Shown: piece by piece, positions 45,982 to 54,442 of the stretch
Layout of the letters: every line of letters starts with the position of its first letter
Numbering within the stretch: the stretch's first letter is position 1
Source: Nitrospira sp. MA-1
GTDB lineage: Bacteria; Nitrospirota; Nitrospiria; Nitrospirales; UBA8639
Assembly (NCBI GenBank): GCA_032139905.1
Contig: JAQJDB010000006.1
Span: forward strand, 372,001 to 436,000
DNA: 64,000 bases
Direction: 5' to 3'
Translations under genes and position numbers: made by a program
Notes under the pieces: model-generated
Seen by the model: the letters and a program-made list of their open reading frames with translations, nothing else
Told to the model about the DNA's origin: nothing
The model's database searches: none

Positions 45982-46638
45982 ATGCTCCTCATGAAGGTGT
46001 TTCGGGGAAGTATCCTTTGGGTGTCTGTGTTTGCCGTTGTTTGGTGGTGTGGGTGTGTGCAAGTTTTCGCTCAACCTTCATCTCCCCATACACCTCCGCA
46101 AGCTAGCCATGGGCTTCAGGTTTTAGTGACTTATCATTCCCTTTCCGGTCATACAGCCGAGATGGCCAAGGCCGTGAAAAAAGGTGCTGAATCGGTTAAG
46201 GGAACCACCGTACTCCTGAAAACCGTAGGACAGGTAACAGCCGATGAATTGTTTGGCAGCGATGCGGTCATAGTAGGTTCGCCTGTCTATTGGTCCAACA
46301 TGTCGGGTGAAGTCAAATCTTTTTTTGACCGGTGGCAGTTTGAATTTGGCGTGTTTCCTGAATGGAAAATGCGCGATAAAGTGGGAGCGGCGTTTGCCAC
46401 GGGTGGACAGGTATCCAGCGGGAAAGAGGTGACGATGTTGACCATCCTGGCAGCCATGCTCGGGAACAAAATGATTGTGGTGAGTGACGGAGGAGCGTTT
46501 GGCGCTTCAGCGACGACGGAAGGCGACAGCCCTGGGATTAATGATGTGGAGCGGGCCGATGCTTGGGGCTTGGGGAAGCGTGTGGCTGAAGTGGCGGGGA
46601 TGATCAAGCGAGGACAGTCGCTTCCAGGTCAACCATGA
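45982..46638 (+). CDS. Exported flavodoxin/WrbA-like flavoprotein
   Basis: A 218-residue protein. An N-terminal signal peptide (hydrophobic about 9-27, cleavage likely after VFA near 30) is followed by a flavodoxin fold. It has the FMN-phosphate loop in YHSLSGHTAEMA and VGSPVYWSNMSGEVKSFFDRW. The segment ATGGQVSSGKEVTMLTILAAML is typical of the WrbA/NAD(P)H:quinone oxidoreductase group. Flavodoxin-fold enzymes are normally cytoplasmic, so export is unusual. Starts at 45982 or 45991 are both possible. The next gene begins ten bases later. Confidence 0.8.
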   Translation: MLLMKVFRGSILWVSVFAVVWWCGCVQVFAQPSSPHTPPQASHGLQVLVTYHSLSGHTAEMAKAVKKGAESVKGTTVLLKTVGQVTADELFGSDAVIVGSPVYWSNMSGEVKSFFDRWQFEFGVFPEWKMRDKVGAAFATGGQVSSGKEVTMLTILAAMLGNKMIVVSDGGAFGASATTEGDSPGINDVERADAWGLGKRVAEVAGMIKRGQSLPGQP

Positions 46639-46648
46639 AAGGCATTCA

Positions 46649-47332
46649 ATGAGTACGTTGCCGGGAAGCACAGATGAAAAATGGGTCATTTATTGGGAGC
46701 GGGAGTATTCCACCGCCTTTGCCCCTGAACGACTTAAGCTTGATTTTCATCCCCATCGTCCGTTGATGACCAACATGCCCTTGTCTGAGCAGCGGGAGGT
46801 TGCGGCCAGCGGATATAAGGTCATCCCGGATGATTGTGGGCCGGTTCGCTTCGCAGGGCAATATGGGTGGTTGATTCGTTCGCCGGCGGATTGTCGTATT
46901 CGAAAAAAAGGGAGTGGATTTGAATGGCAGTCTCCGCCTATTCGACCGGAGGAGCAGCTTTTGGGCTACAAATCGTTTTCAGGAATGTATGTTGATACGA
47001 TTTTGAATAGTGGATTCCCCAAGCTCTATTGCGGGATTCGTTTTTATTACCCCATGGAACTTGGCATGATGATGAAGGATCTTCCTAATCATTTTTATTA
47101 TTTCCCAAAGCGGACCTTTTCCATCTGGGAAGGGATTAAAACGCAGGAATATAAAGTGACACCGGATGATTTTCTTCCTGGCTACGCAGCCTTTGTCACG
47201 AATTTTCTGATCCAATTGGATTCATCTACCGAGGAGCCTACCACGATATTGCGTGGGGATCCCATTGGTCTTGTCGTACCGGTTTTGCTCCCCAAGCATT
47301 TTACCTTACAAGAGTTGAAGCGCACCCCCTGA
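46649..47332 (+). CDS. Hypothetical protein
   Basis: A 227-residue soluble protein with no signal peptide or membrane segment. The middle reads FAGQYGWLIRSPADCRIRKKG, and the rest is rich in Tyr, Phe and Pro. The overall character reminds me of the DUF6065-like proteins (a GW..-[ILV]-P core), but I cannot confirm this. AAAGG lies six bases before the ATG. It is probably in one operon with the exported flavodoxin gene. Function unknown. Confidence 0.55.
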   Translation: MSTLPGSTDEKWVIYWEREYSTAFAPERLKLDFHPHRPLMTNMPLSEQREVAASGYKVIPDDCGPVRFAGQYGWLIRSPADCRIRKKGSGFEWQSPPIRPEEQLLGYKSFSGMYVDTILNSGFPKLYCGIRFYYPMELGMMMKDLPNHFYYFPKRTFSIWEGIKTQEYKVTPDDFLPGYAAFVTNFLIQLDSSTEEPTTILRGDPIGLVVPVLLPKHFTLQELKRTP

Positions 47333-47546
47333 TAGAACCTCAACGCTTAATGCACGCCCAATCTCCGGTCTGAGAACACCACTTTCCTTGCCCAGAAGAT
47401 AGCCTAAATTCGAATAAAGATGTGGCGTGAATCATCTTGTATTCCGGTTTCAATTCTGTGCCGGGAACCTGCTTTGAGTGAAAGACACATGGGAGTCGTA
47501 ATGGGGGAGATTGCAGAAGCCTGTCCACCGTTAATGAAATAATAGG

Positions 47547-48317
47547 ATGGATGTGAACCTTGGTCAGCCTCAGAAGGATTTGATTATTCGCCAATGGCAG
47601 GAACTTGCTCAAGCCTGTCCAGATGGAGAAAGTCAGGCTCGCCTGGCGATGCTGTGGGACCACATCAGTCGATTCCCGGTCAGGCAGGCGGCGTCCGCCT
47701 ATGCCGAGATTGAGACAGCATATTTTCTCGCACAAGCGGGTTTTTCAGTGGCATTTTTAGAGGCGTCTGGTGGGCGAACGGCGGACTTGGAGTGTTATGA
47801 AGGCACACATCGTTTTTTTGTGGAAGTCACGGTCATTCAATCGACCCAAGGGGCCACTCGGAAATCACCTGCCGTGCGTCTACAGCCTCATCAGATTTTA
47901 GAATCTTCTGATGAGTTTTTTGAACAGGCGTTAGTCAAACGGTTGTTGTCGCGTATGGCTGAAAAAGCCAGACAATTAGAACGGTATTGTGCCCCGGTGT
48001 TGCTAGCAGTCAGTGTGCCCGATTTACCATGGGGGAAAGGGCGTCCCCAGGACATCCCTCCCTTGGATCTTCAGCGATTAGCCGCGATGTTAGTTGGAGT
48101 GGTCGTGGATGTCCCTCAGTTCAGTGCTATCCTCCTGACTTTATGGAAAGCACCGGCGCAGGAATTACGCAATCCCATTCGTATTCGCCAGGTCACGTGG
48201 GTCACCCGACCACCAGGGAATCCACGCGATCCTCGAATTCGATTGTTGGCCGTGAACCCGGTTGCTCGATATCGCCTTAGTGCTCGAGAACTGAAGAGTA
48301 TTCAGGAAGAGATGTGA
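47547..48317 (+). CDS. Hypothetical protein with a degenerate PD-(D/E)XK-like core
   Basis: A 256-residue protein. The region about 50-100 has the sequence logic of a restriction-endonuclease-like fold: helix with Glu54 and Glu56 (AYAEIETAYFLAQAGF), then GGRTADLEC with Asp80, then a strand with FVEVT where Glu93-x-Thr95 replaces the catalytic E-x-K. The lysine is missing, so catalysis is doubtful or uses another residue. The C-terminal half is alpha/beta with no known motif. No methyltransferase, helicase or phage gene is next to it. Recognition is tentative. Confidence 0.5.
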   Translation: MDVNLGQPQKDLIIRQWQELAQACPDGESQARLAMLWDHISRFPVRQAASAYAEIETAYFLAQAGFSVAFLEASGGRTADLECYEGTHRFFVEVTVIQSTQGATRKSPAVRLQPHQILESSDEFFEQALVKRLLSRMAEKARQLERYCAPVLLAVSVPDLPWGKGRPQDIPPLDLQRLAAMLVGVVVDVPQFSAILLTLWKAPAQELRNPIRIRQVTWVTRPPGNPRDPRIRLLAVNPVARYRLSARELKSIQEEM

Positions 48318-48356
48318 ACCCGAGTTGGGTAAAAGGATTGGGACAGGTGGGAGCGG

Positions 48357-48677
48357 TTAGGATGAAGGGAGTGACGCTTTGAGTGCTTCGAGGTTTTTAA
48401 TGACGAGGAGATCGCCATTCTTGGTTGCCACGGTGATGCCTTCGGTGCATATGGTCTGGCACTTCTCAAATTCGCGTGTCTGGTGAAGTGATTGAGCCAG
48501 CGCAAAATAGGCAGCTGAATACCCGGGTTTCACCAGGATACATTGCTCCAGGGCGGGAATGGCCTCTTTCCAATTTTCGTCGCTCATGTAGGCTTTCCCC
48601 AGGCCGAACCACATGGTTTCGTCCTTTGGGTCCATTTGGAGTACTTTCTTAAATTGTTCGATCTTAGGATTGGCCAT
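48357..48677 (-). CDS. Small TPR-repeat protein
   Basis: A 106-residue protein with about two and a half tetratricopeptide units: DPKDETMWFGLGKAYMSDENWKEA, KPGYSAAYFALAQSLHQTREF and a final helix. It is likely a cytoplasmic scaffold for protein contacts. It converges with the preceding hypothetical gene and is divergent from the deacetylase-like gene. A partner is not evident. Confidence 0.8.
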   Translation of the reverse strand: MANPKIEQFKKVLQMDPKDETMWFGLGKAYMSDENWKEAIPALEQCILVKPGYSAAYFALAQSLHQTREFEKCQTICTEGITVATKNGDLLVIKNLEALKASLPSS

Positions 48678-48891
48678 GGCGTAAATTCCAAGGAGATAAG
48701 ATAATGACAGACAGTGAACGAAAACCAGCCTATCATGCGGGTGTATTCGTTGTCTAAGCCATTCCCCTATGCTAGGATCTTTTTTGTTTTTCCCTCCTGC
48801 CTGTCACTAGGCGCAGGGTTTATTGCCGGTATCGGTAATCAAGTTTTTCCCCTTTGCATGATTTCCTTTTCACGTTTGGGAGTTCTGTAGC

Positions 48892-49836
48892 ATGGGACGT
48901 GTTGGATACGTTTCTCATCCGGCCTATGAGCTCCATGAGATGGGCAGAAGCCATCCGGAGTCCCCTGAGCGGCTTCGTGCGATACGCGCGCAATTAGAGC
49001 ATTCGGGAACGTGGTCCCGGCTGCATCAGGTCGCACCACGACAGGCGGAGCGGAAATGGATTGAACTCGTCCATGATTCGTCCTATGTGGAGAGTCTTGA
49101 ACGACGTTCTCCCTCAGATGGCTATGCCTCCCTGGATCCTGATACGTCGATGTGTCCGGGTACGATGGAGGCTGCCTATCTGGCAGTTGGCGCGGGGTTG
49201 GCGGCGGTGGATGCGATTATGAATGACGACATTGACCAGGCGTTTTGCGCCGTGCGGCCTCCCGGGCATCATGCCGAGGCGGATCGAGCGATGGGGTTTT
49301 GTTTCCTGAATACCATCGCGATTACCGCCCGTTATCTTCAGCAACAGTATGGCCTACAGAAGATCATGGTTGTGGATTGGGATGTGCATCATGGCAACGG
49401 CACCCAACAGGCCTTCTATGATGATCCTACCGTCCTGTTTTTTAGTACGCACCAGTCCCCGTTTTATCCCGGAACGGGTCAGGCGACGGAAACGGGAGAA
49501 GGTCAAGGAAAAGGTCTGACCATCAATGTTCCCCTCTCAGGAGGCCAGGGAGATGAGGAGTATCGGGAAATATTCCAGGAAATCCTGATTCCAGCCGCTG
49601 ACCACTTTCAACCTGAATGCATTCTGATTTCTGCGGGGTTTGACGCTCATCGTGATGATCCGTTGGCGAGTATGAGCGTAACGGAGCAAGGCTATGCCGA
49701 CATGACCACGATTGTCTCGAAGATTGCTAGGAAATTTGCCGGTGGACGAATCGTGGCATGTTTAGAGGGCGGTTATCAGCTCAAGGCATTGGCGCAATCG
49801 GTAGACCGCCATCTTCAATCTCTGTTGGATAATTAA
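48892..49836 (+). CDS. Histone-deacetylase-superfamily amidohydrolase
   Basis: A 314-residue zinc hydrolase of the arginase/deacetylase fold. RPPGHHAEADRAMGFCFLN contains the catalytic His pair, and DWDVHHGNGTQQAFYDD and GFDAHRDDPLAS supply the Asp and His zinc ligands. The catalytic Tyr position lies in LEGGYQL. Bacterial members remove acyl groups from polyamines, acetoin-linked or protein lysines, and the substrate here is not defined. GGGAG precedes the ATG. The cytochrome gene starts one base after its stop. Confidence 0.93.
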   Translation: MGRVGYVSHPAYELHEMGRSHPESPERLRAIRAQLEHSGTWSRLHQVAPRQAERKWIELVHDSSYVESLERRSPSDGYASLDPDTSMCPGTMEAAYLAVGAGLAAVDAIMNDDIDQAFCAVRPPGHHAEADRAMGFCFLNTIAITARYLQQQYGLQKIMVVDWDVHHGNGTQQAFYDDPTVLFFSTHQSPFYPGTGQATETGEGQGKGLTINVPLSGGQGDEEYREIFQEILIPAADHFQPECILISAGFDAHRDDPLASMSVTEQGYADMTTIVSKIARKFAGGRIVACLEGGYQLKALAQSVDRHLQSLLDN

Positions 49837-49837
49837 C

Positions 49838-51163
49838 GTGTTGAAATCAAAACGATCATGGAAAGCAAAAGCCTGGCTGTTGCTCCTGTTGGTGCTGGGG
49901 GCAGGGATCTATATCTTTTATACGGAAATTCGTCCCGTCGTTATTTTCGGATTACGGGAGGATTACGCGAAACCCATTCCCTATCAGCAGATTCCAGTGG
50001 GATTGCAGAGCTTAAAGGCGGAGGAATGTGGAAGTTGTCATGTCGAAATCTACGAAGAGTGGAAATCCAGTATTCATGCCCAAGCCTTTCATGATCCGTT
50101 TTTTCAAGCCTATTGGAAAAAAGATGACAATGTTTGGGTCTGTTTGAATTGCCATACGCCATTGGAGAATCAGCAACCGACTCTTATTCAAGACCTGCCC
50201 CGTGAACGAGTCGAAAAAGCCGTGCAAATTCCGAATTACCGGTACGATGCGGAATATCAACAAGAAGGTGTGACGTGCGCGGCCTGCCATGTTCGAGATG
50301 GGATGATTCTCGGGCCGTATGACGATTCGGCGGCGCCTCATCCCACAAAATTTGATCCATCCTTCAGAACGACCCAAGTCTGCTATCGCTGCCATAATGT
50401 CGTTTCGGGTCCCATGCAATTCTACAATGCGGGGCCTTGTGGCACCTATCCCGAGTATGAAGGCAAGTTTTTTATGAAGGAAAAGGGACTGATTTGTCAG
50501 AGTTGTCATATGCCTGAAGTCGAGCGGCCGGTTGCCAAGGATAGCCCTATTCGTTTCGGTCGCCGGCATCTCTGGCGGGGAGGCCATGATCCGGACATGG
50601 TCAAGCGAGCGGTCGCTGTCCAAGTTCAGGCAGAACCTCCCACCCCCCGACCTGGTGACGATGTCAAATTGACGCTGACGCTCATTAATGCAGGAGCTGG
50701 ACACAAAATCCCGACCGGGGACCCTGATCGGTTCTTTACTGTTGAATTTACCGTGCGTGATCCGAACGGCACGGTGGTGCATGAGCAATCTGATACCATG
50801 GGCCGTTGGATCCTCTGGCAGCCGGTGATTGTGGAAGTCTTAGATAACCGACTATTACCGCTGGCCAGCCGGGATTATTCCTTTGAATATGAAATCCCGG
50901 AAAATGAAAAAGGGTGGATGGTTCAGGCGCGGATTCGGTATCATATTCAGACCGATAGTCAGAATCAGATGTTGAGAAATAAATATGGGCTGACGGGTGA
51001 AGATCCATATGTTTTTACGATCTATGAACGGGAGTTCCCATTGGATGCGACCCTGTCTGCGGCTTTACAGGATCAAGAACCCGATCCTCAGGTAGGGTGC
51101 ATGGCACCATCCGATAGCCTTGTTCCTCATCATCCGGCAAATACCTCTTCACTTCATTCATAA
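49838..51163 (+). CDS. Pentaheme c-type cytochrome (cytochrome c554-like)
   Basis: A 441-residue protein with an N-terminal membrane anchor (about 12-28) and five CxxCH heme sites at residues 64, 102, 147, 182 and 220. The first has the c554 pattern CGSCHVEIYEEWKSSIHAQA. From about 240 the protein is a heme-free beta-sandwich (LTLTLINAGAGHKIPTGDPDRFFTVEF). It would sit on the periplasmic face and carry electrons. GTG start, practically abutting the deacetylase gene. A nitrogen-cycle role fits the family but is not shown here. Confidence 0.88.
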   Translation: MLKSKRSWKAKAWLLLLLVLGAGIYIFYTEIRPVVIFGLREDYAKPIPYQQIPVGLQSLKAEECGSCHVEIYEEWKSSIHAQAFHDPFFQAYWKKDDNVWVCLNCHTPLENQQPTLIQDLPRERVEKAVQIPNYRYDAEYQQEGVTCAACHVRDGMILGPYDDSAAPHPTKFDPSFRTTQVCYRCHNVVSGPMQFYNAGPCGTYPEYEGKFFMKEKGLICQSCHMPEVERPVAKDSPIRFGRRHLWRGGHDPDMVKRAVAVQVQAEPPTPRPGDDVKLTLTLINAGAGHKIPTGDPDRFFTVEFTVRDPNGTVVHEQSDTMGRWILWQPVIVEVLDNRLLPLASRDYSFEYEIPENEKGWMVQARIRYHIQTDSQNQMLRNKYGLTGEDPYVFTIYEREFPLDATLSAALQDQEPDPQVGCMAPSDSLVPHHPANTSSLHS

Positions 51164-51175
51164 AGGGAAAGCACT

Positions 51176-52045
51176 GTGGCTGAAAATTTTTTCATTGATA
51201 CCGAATCATTAGCACAAAACCTGGGACGTGAAGGCTTAGTCATTATTGATGTGCGTGGACGCGGAGCGTATACCTCTCATATCCCCGGTGCGGTTCATAG
51301 CACCTGGCATGAGTACAGCGATCCATCGGCCGTGGCAAAGGGAGTCTTAGATCCTGACCTAGGAAGAATTGAACAGCGTCTTCGATCGCTGGGTATCAAC
51401 CAGTCCAGTGACGTGGTCATTTATTGTAACCCTTTTGATAATTGGGGTGATGAGGGGCGCATGTTTTGGATGTTGACCTATTTGGGACATTCCAGCGTTC
51501 GAATTCTGGACGGTGGGTGGGTCAAGTGGACGGCAGAGCAGCGTCCCATTGACCATGAAGCGGTTCGACCAACGCTTGGTGATTTTACTGTCACGGCCAA
51601 TCCGGAACTCATTGTGAATAAAGATGGGTTAAAAAAACTGCTCAAAACACCTCACCCGGATACCATAATTCTTGATGCCAGAAGCGTCGAGGAATATGCG
51701 GGGAAGGAGATCGATGGGTTGCCTCGGGCCGGTCATATTCCTTCTGCCATCAATATCCCGTGGAATCGGTTTTTACAACCGGATGCCACGGTGAAACCTC
51801 CCGAGCAGGTCAGGGAAATATTTGAAGATCACGGGCTACGGGACAATCAGGAAATCATGACGTATTGCCTGGGTGGCGTTCGGGCGGCTTGGGTGTTTTG
51901 TTTGCTTCGATACGTCGGGTTTCCACGGGTGAAAGTCTATCCAGGATCGTGGTGGGAATGGTCCCGGGATTTCGCGGCACCGGCGGAAAAAGACGTGAAG
52001 TTATTATTTCGGGTCACCAATCAGGATCAAATGAAATCATCTTGA
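51176..52045 (+). CDS. Double-rhodanese sulfurtransferase
   Basis: A 289-residue cytoplasmic protein with two rhodanese domains. The N-terminal copy (about 8-130) lacks an active cysteine in loop position (YCNPFDNWGDEG is its counterpart). The C-terminal copy has the loop YCLGGVRAA with the catalytic Cys near residue 228, typical of thiosulfate or 3-mercaptopyruvate sulfurtransferases. GTG start after AAAGGGAAAG, 12 bases downstream of the cytochrome gene, so likely one message with it and the amidohydrolase. Confidence 0.88.
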   Translation: MAENFFIDTESLAQNLGREGLVIIDVRGRGAYTSHIPGAVHSTWHEYSDPSAVAKGVLDPDLGRIEQRLRSLGINQSSDVVIYCNPFDNWGDEGRMFWMLTYLGHSSVRILDGGWVKWTAEQRPIDHEAVRPTLGDFTVTANPELIVNKDGLKKLLKTPHPDTIILDARSVEEYAGKEIDGLPRAGHIPSAINIPWNRFLQPDATVKPPEQVREIFEDHGLRDNQEIMTYCLGGVRAAWVFCLLRYVGFPRVKVYPGSWWEWSRDFAAPAEKDVKLLFRVTNQDQMKSS

Positions 52046-52120
52046 TCTTGTGTATGAGGAATGAGAGGATAACTTAATCTCTCAGTTCAATTTCTATTTA
52101 CTTTTTCAAGGAGGTCAGGG

Positions 52121-52477
52121 ATGAGAAAGCAAGTGGTTAAGAAGGCAATTGGCATCATCGCCATACTCGGGATTCTGGTTGCAGGGGCGTGGGGGTCTGT
52201 CGCGCTTGCAGGAGCCAACCCACATGTAGCTGAAGCGATTGCTCATGCCGAGGGTGCCGTGAAACATGGCGAGCAGGGACATGCTGATGCGTTGGTTGAG
52301 CATGCTCAAGAAGCTTTGACCCACGCCCAGGGTGCTCAAAAAGACGTGAAGAATCCTCATTTAGATGAAGGTGTTCACGAACTCATGGAAGCGGTGGAGC
52401 ATGGCAAAGCTGGACATGCCGATGTCGGGACCAAGCATGCGAAAAGTGCAGTGATGCATTTGAAAGAGGTTAAGTAA
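52121..52477 (+). CDS. SmbP-like small periplasmic metal-binding protein
   Basis: A 118-residue protein. A signal peptide (basic RKQVVKK, hydrophobic core, cleavage likely after ALA near 30) leads to about 88 mature residues with 12 histidines. The mature part is an internal duplication: NPH, then AVKHGEQGHAD, and again NPH, then AVEHGKAGHAD. This helical His-rich repeat is the feature of SmbP from Nitrosomonas europaea, which binds copper and other metals. AGGAGG precedes the ATG and a strong terminator follows. Confidence 0.85.
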   Translation: MRKQVVKKAIGIIAILGILVAGAWGSVALAGANPHVAEAIAHAEGAVKHGEQGHADALVEHAQEALTHAQGAQKDVKNPHLDEGVHELMEAVEHGKAGHADVGTKHAKSAVMHLKEVK

Positions 52478-52503
52478 TCATAAAGGCTTAATCTGATAAA
52501 AAA

Positions 52504-52535
52504 GCGGGTAGAGTCCACCTCTGCCCGCTTTTTTT
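52504..52535 (+). terminator. Rho-independent terminator after the SmbP-like gene
   Basis: 10-bp stem GCGGGTAGAG/CTCTGCCCGC with one G-T pair and loop TCCAC, followed by seven T. It ends only 12 bases before the next start codon. Confidence 0.92.
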
Positions 52536-52546
52536 GTGGGGTGGTG

Positions 52547-53347
52547 ATGTCAACGATCAGTGGAGGGTTTTTCCAATTTTCTCCTGTGTTTGCAGAAGTG
52601 CAACGCAATTTGGAGACAATCCTGAATGCCATCCATACCTTTGAGGGACAGCTTCTTGTGTTTCCCGAACTTGCCCTCTCGGGATATCAATTCATTTCCA
52701 AGGACGAAGTCCGGGAGCTGTCAGAAGATATTCCTTCTGGTCCCTCCATCAAAGCCTTGGAAGAGGCCATTCGAGGACGAGATCTGCATGTGGTGGTCGG
52801 GTTGGCTGAACGAGACCATGACCGGTTATTTAATTCGGCAGTACTGATTGGGCCCAAGGGGTATATCGGGACCTATCGGAAAACCCATTTGTTTTTTGAG
52901 GAAACTCTCTGGTTTGCTCCTGGAGATACGGGATTTCTTGTCTGGGATATTGGAAGGGCCAAGGTTGGTCTTCTAGTCTGTTTTGATTGGTTTTTTCCAG
53001 AAGCCGCAAGAAGTCTGGCCATCAAGGGCGCCGATATTCTTTGCCACCCCAGCAATTTGGTGTTGCCCTATTGCCCGGATGCCATGGTGACAAGATGTTT
53101 AGAAAACAGGGTGTTTGCCATAACAGCCAATCGAGTCGGCAGGGAACAGCGTGGGGAAAAACCGGCATTGCCATTTATTGGCATGAGTGAGATTGTGGCC
53201 CCCAATGGAAGAATTTTATGTCGATCTTCCCAAAAGAACGAGGAGCTTGGTCTGTATGAGATGGATGTGGCGGAAGCTCGGGACAAACGAATCAATCCCT
53301 ATAATGATTTGCTCAAAGACCGACGTCCTGAATGGTATGTCTTATAA
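52547..53347 (+). CDS. Carbon-nitrogen hydrolase (nitrilase superfamily amidase)
   Basis: A 266-residue cytoplasmic enzyme with the Glu-Lys-Cys triad: FPELALSGY (Glu near 40), YRKTHL (Lys near 110) and LLVCFDWFFPEA (Cys near 145). It is of the nitrilase-family amidase type (omega-amidase, N-carbamoyl-putrescine amidase and relatives). The exact substrate is not deducible. ATG 52547 directly follows the terminator of the SmbP-like gene. GTG codons at 52541 and 52544 are alternatives. No promoter fits between, so it must be served by readthrough or a promoter inside the preceding gene. Confidence 0.9.
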   Translation: MSTISGGFFQFSPVFAEVQRNLETILNAIHTFEGQLLVFPELALSGYQFISKDEVRELSEDIPSGPSIKALEEAIRGRDLHVVVGLAERDHDRLFNSAVLIGPKGYIGTYRKTHLFFEETLWFAPGDTGFLVWDIGRAKVGLLVCFDWFFPEAARSLAIKGADILCHPSNLVLPYCPDAMVTRCLENRVFAITANRVGREQRGEKPALPFIGMSEIVAPNGRILCRSSQKNEELGLYEMDVAEARDKRINPYNDLLKDRRPEWYVL

Positions 53348-53513
53348 GCCGCAAGTTGCGGAATTTAAAGGCCAGGGCGGTGGCCTGGCTTGACATAACC
53401 GCGAGGATGACATAAATCCTGAAATAGGGGTGTAAACCCAAGAACCAGATTATGGTCAGGAAGAGCTTTAATCAAGAATGAATCGTTCTATTGGTAGGGA
53501 TGAGGAGGATATT

Positions 53514-54272
53514 ATGAACAGGTGGGTGGTCATTTCGATTGTGCTTCTGATGGGATTGTCCGGGTGTATGGTTTCGAAGTCGAAATATGAGGCTTCGGTG
53601 GCAGATATGGAGTCGGCCAAAGCGGAGTTGGAAAAAAGCCGGATGCATCAGGAAGCCCTTGAAGAACAAATACGCAATTTAAAGGGATTGAACGAGAAAG
53701 TTTCTACGGATTTAGAGACCATGACCACCGAGGTGCAACGGATTAAAGAAGGGCGAAAGAATGAGCACACCTTATTGGAAACACGTGAACGGGAGTTAGA
53801 TCAGGAGAAAGAGCAACTCACCTCAAAATTGCGGGTGGTCGTGGACCAATATCAAAAAGTGAAAGCGCAAAATAAAGCTCTCAAAGAGACTGTGTTGCGC
53901 TATCAGAAGGAATTAAAAGATACCCGTGAGTCTTCCATCGGGATGGCTGCTGGCGCGATGAAGCCCTCGGAAAACCCAGATATGTCCAAAAGCGGAATTT
54001 CCCCGTCAGGGGCTAGTCCGATCGTTTCGTCCAAGCCACCCTCGGCCAAAATTGTGTCTTCTCCAACACTTCCCAAAATGGGAGGGGATTTAGTCAATAT
54101 TAATAAGGCTCCCGTGAGTGACCTGGTGTTGACGCTAGGGTTAACCCGTGAAGTAGCCGAGGAAGTAGTTTCAAACCGGCCTTATCGGCTTCGTGGCGAA
54201 CTTGTGGCGAAAAATATTATTCCCAAGGCCACATTTGACGGAATCAAGGACCGTATCACGGCTTCTCCGTAA
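53514..54272 (+). CDS. Lipoprotein with coiled coil and C-terminal helix-hairpin-helix-like domain
   Basis: A 252-residue lipoprotein. The signal sequence ends in the lipobox LSGC (Cys about 18). A long heptad-rich coiled coil covers about 28-145, a Ser/Pro linker about 145-190, and the end (VNINKAPVSDLVLTLGLTREVAEEVV, then RGELVAKNII) resembles the HhH/ComEA-type domain. AGGAGG lies before ATG 53514. The localisation signal (Met after Cys) favours the outer membrane. A strong terminator follows. Role unknown. Confidence 0.75.
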   Translation: MNRWVVISIVLLMGLSGCMVSKSKYEASVADMESAKAELEKSRMHQEALEEQIRNLKGLNEKVSTDLETMTTEVQRIKEGRKNEHTLLETRERELDQEKEQLTSKLRVVVDQYQKVKAQNKALKETVLRYQKELKDTRESSIGMAAGAMKPSENPDMSKSGISPSGASPIVSSKPPSAKIVSSPTLPKMGGDLVNINKAPVSDLVLTLGLTREVAEEVVSNRPYRLRGELVAKNIIPKATFDGIKDRITASP

Positions 54273-54392
54273 TAGGCCCAATTGGCGTGGTTGGTAAGGC
54301 CATAAACCCCACAAGATTGGCTTCAAGCTACGATGGGAGGGATTGTGGAATAAGTAGATACTGACTGGAGTCAGCATAGCATTCCTCAACAA

Positions 54393-54430
54393 GGGGAACT
54401 TCATCAACAGAGATGGAGTTCCCCATTTTT
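54393..54430 (+). terminator. Rho-independent terminator after the coiled-coil lipoprotein gene
   Basis: A 13-bp stem, GGGGAACT plus TCATC (54393-54405) with GATGG plus AGTTCCCC (54412-54424), loop AACAGA, then A and five T. It lies between convergent genes and may also slow transcription of the lolD side. Confidence 0.9.
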
Positions 54431-54442
54431 ATGTGCCTGGTC

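Noticed and set aside
50012-50788. 258-codon minus-strand frame inside the cytochrome gene
   Set aside because: Fully antisense to a clear pentaheme cytochrome; no family features.
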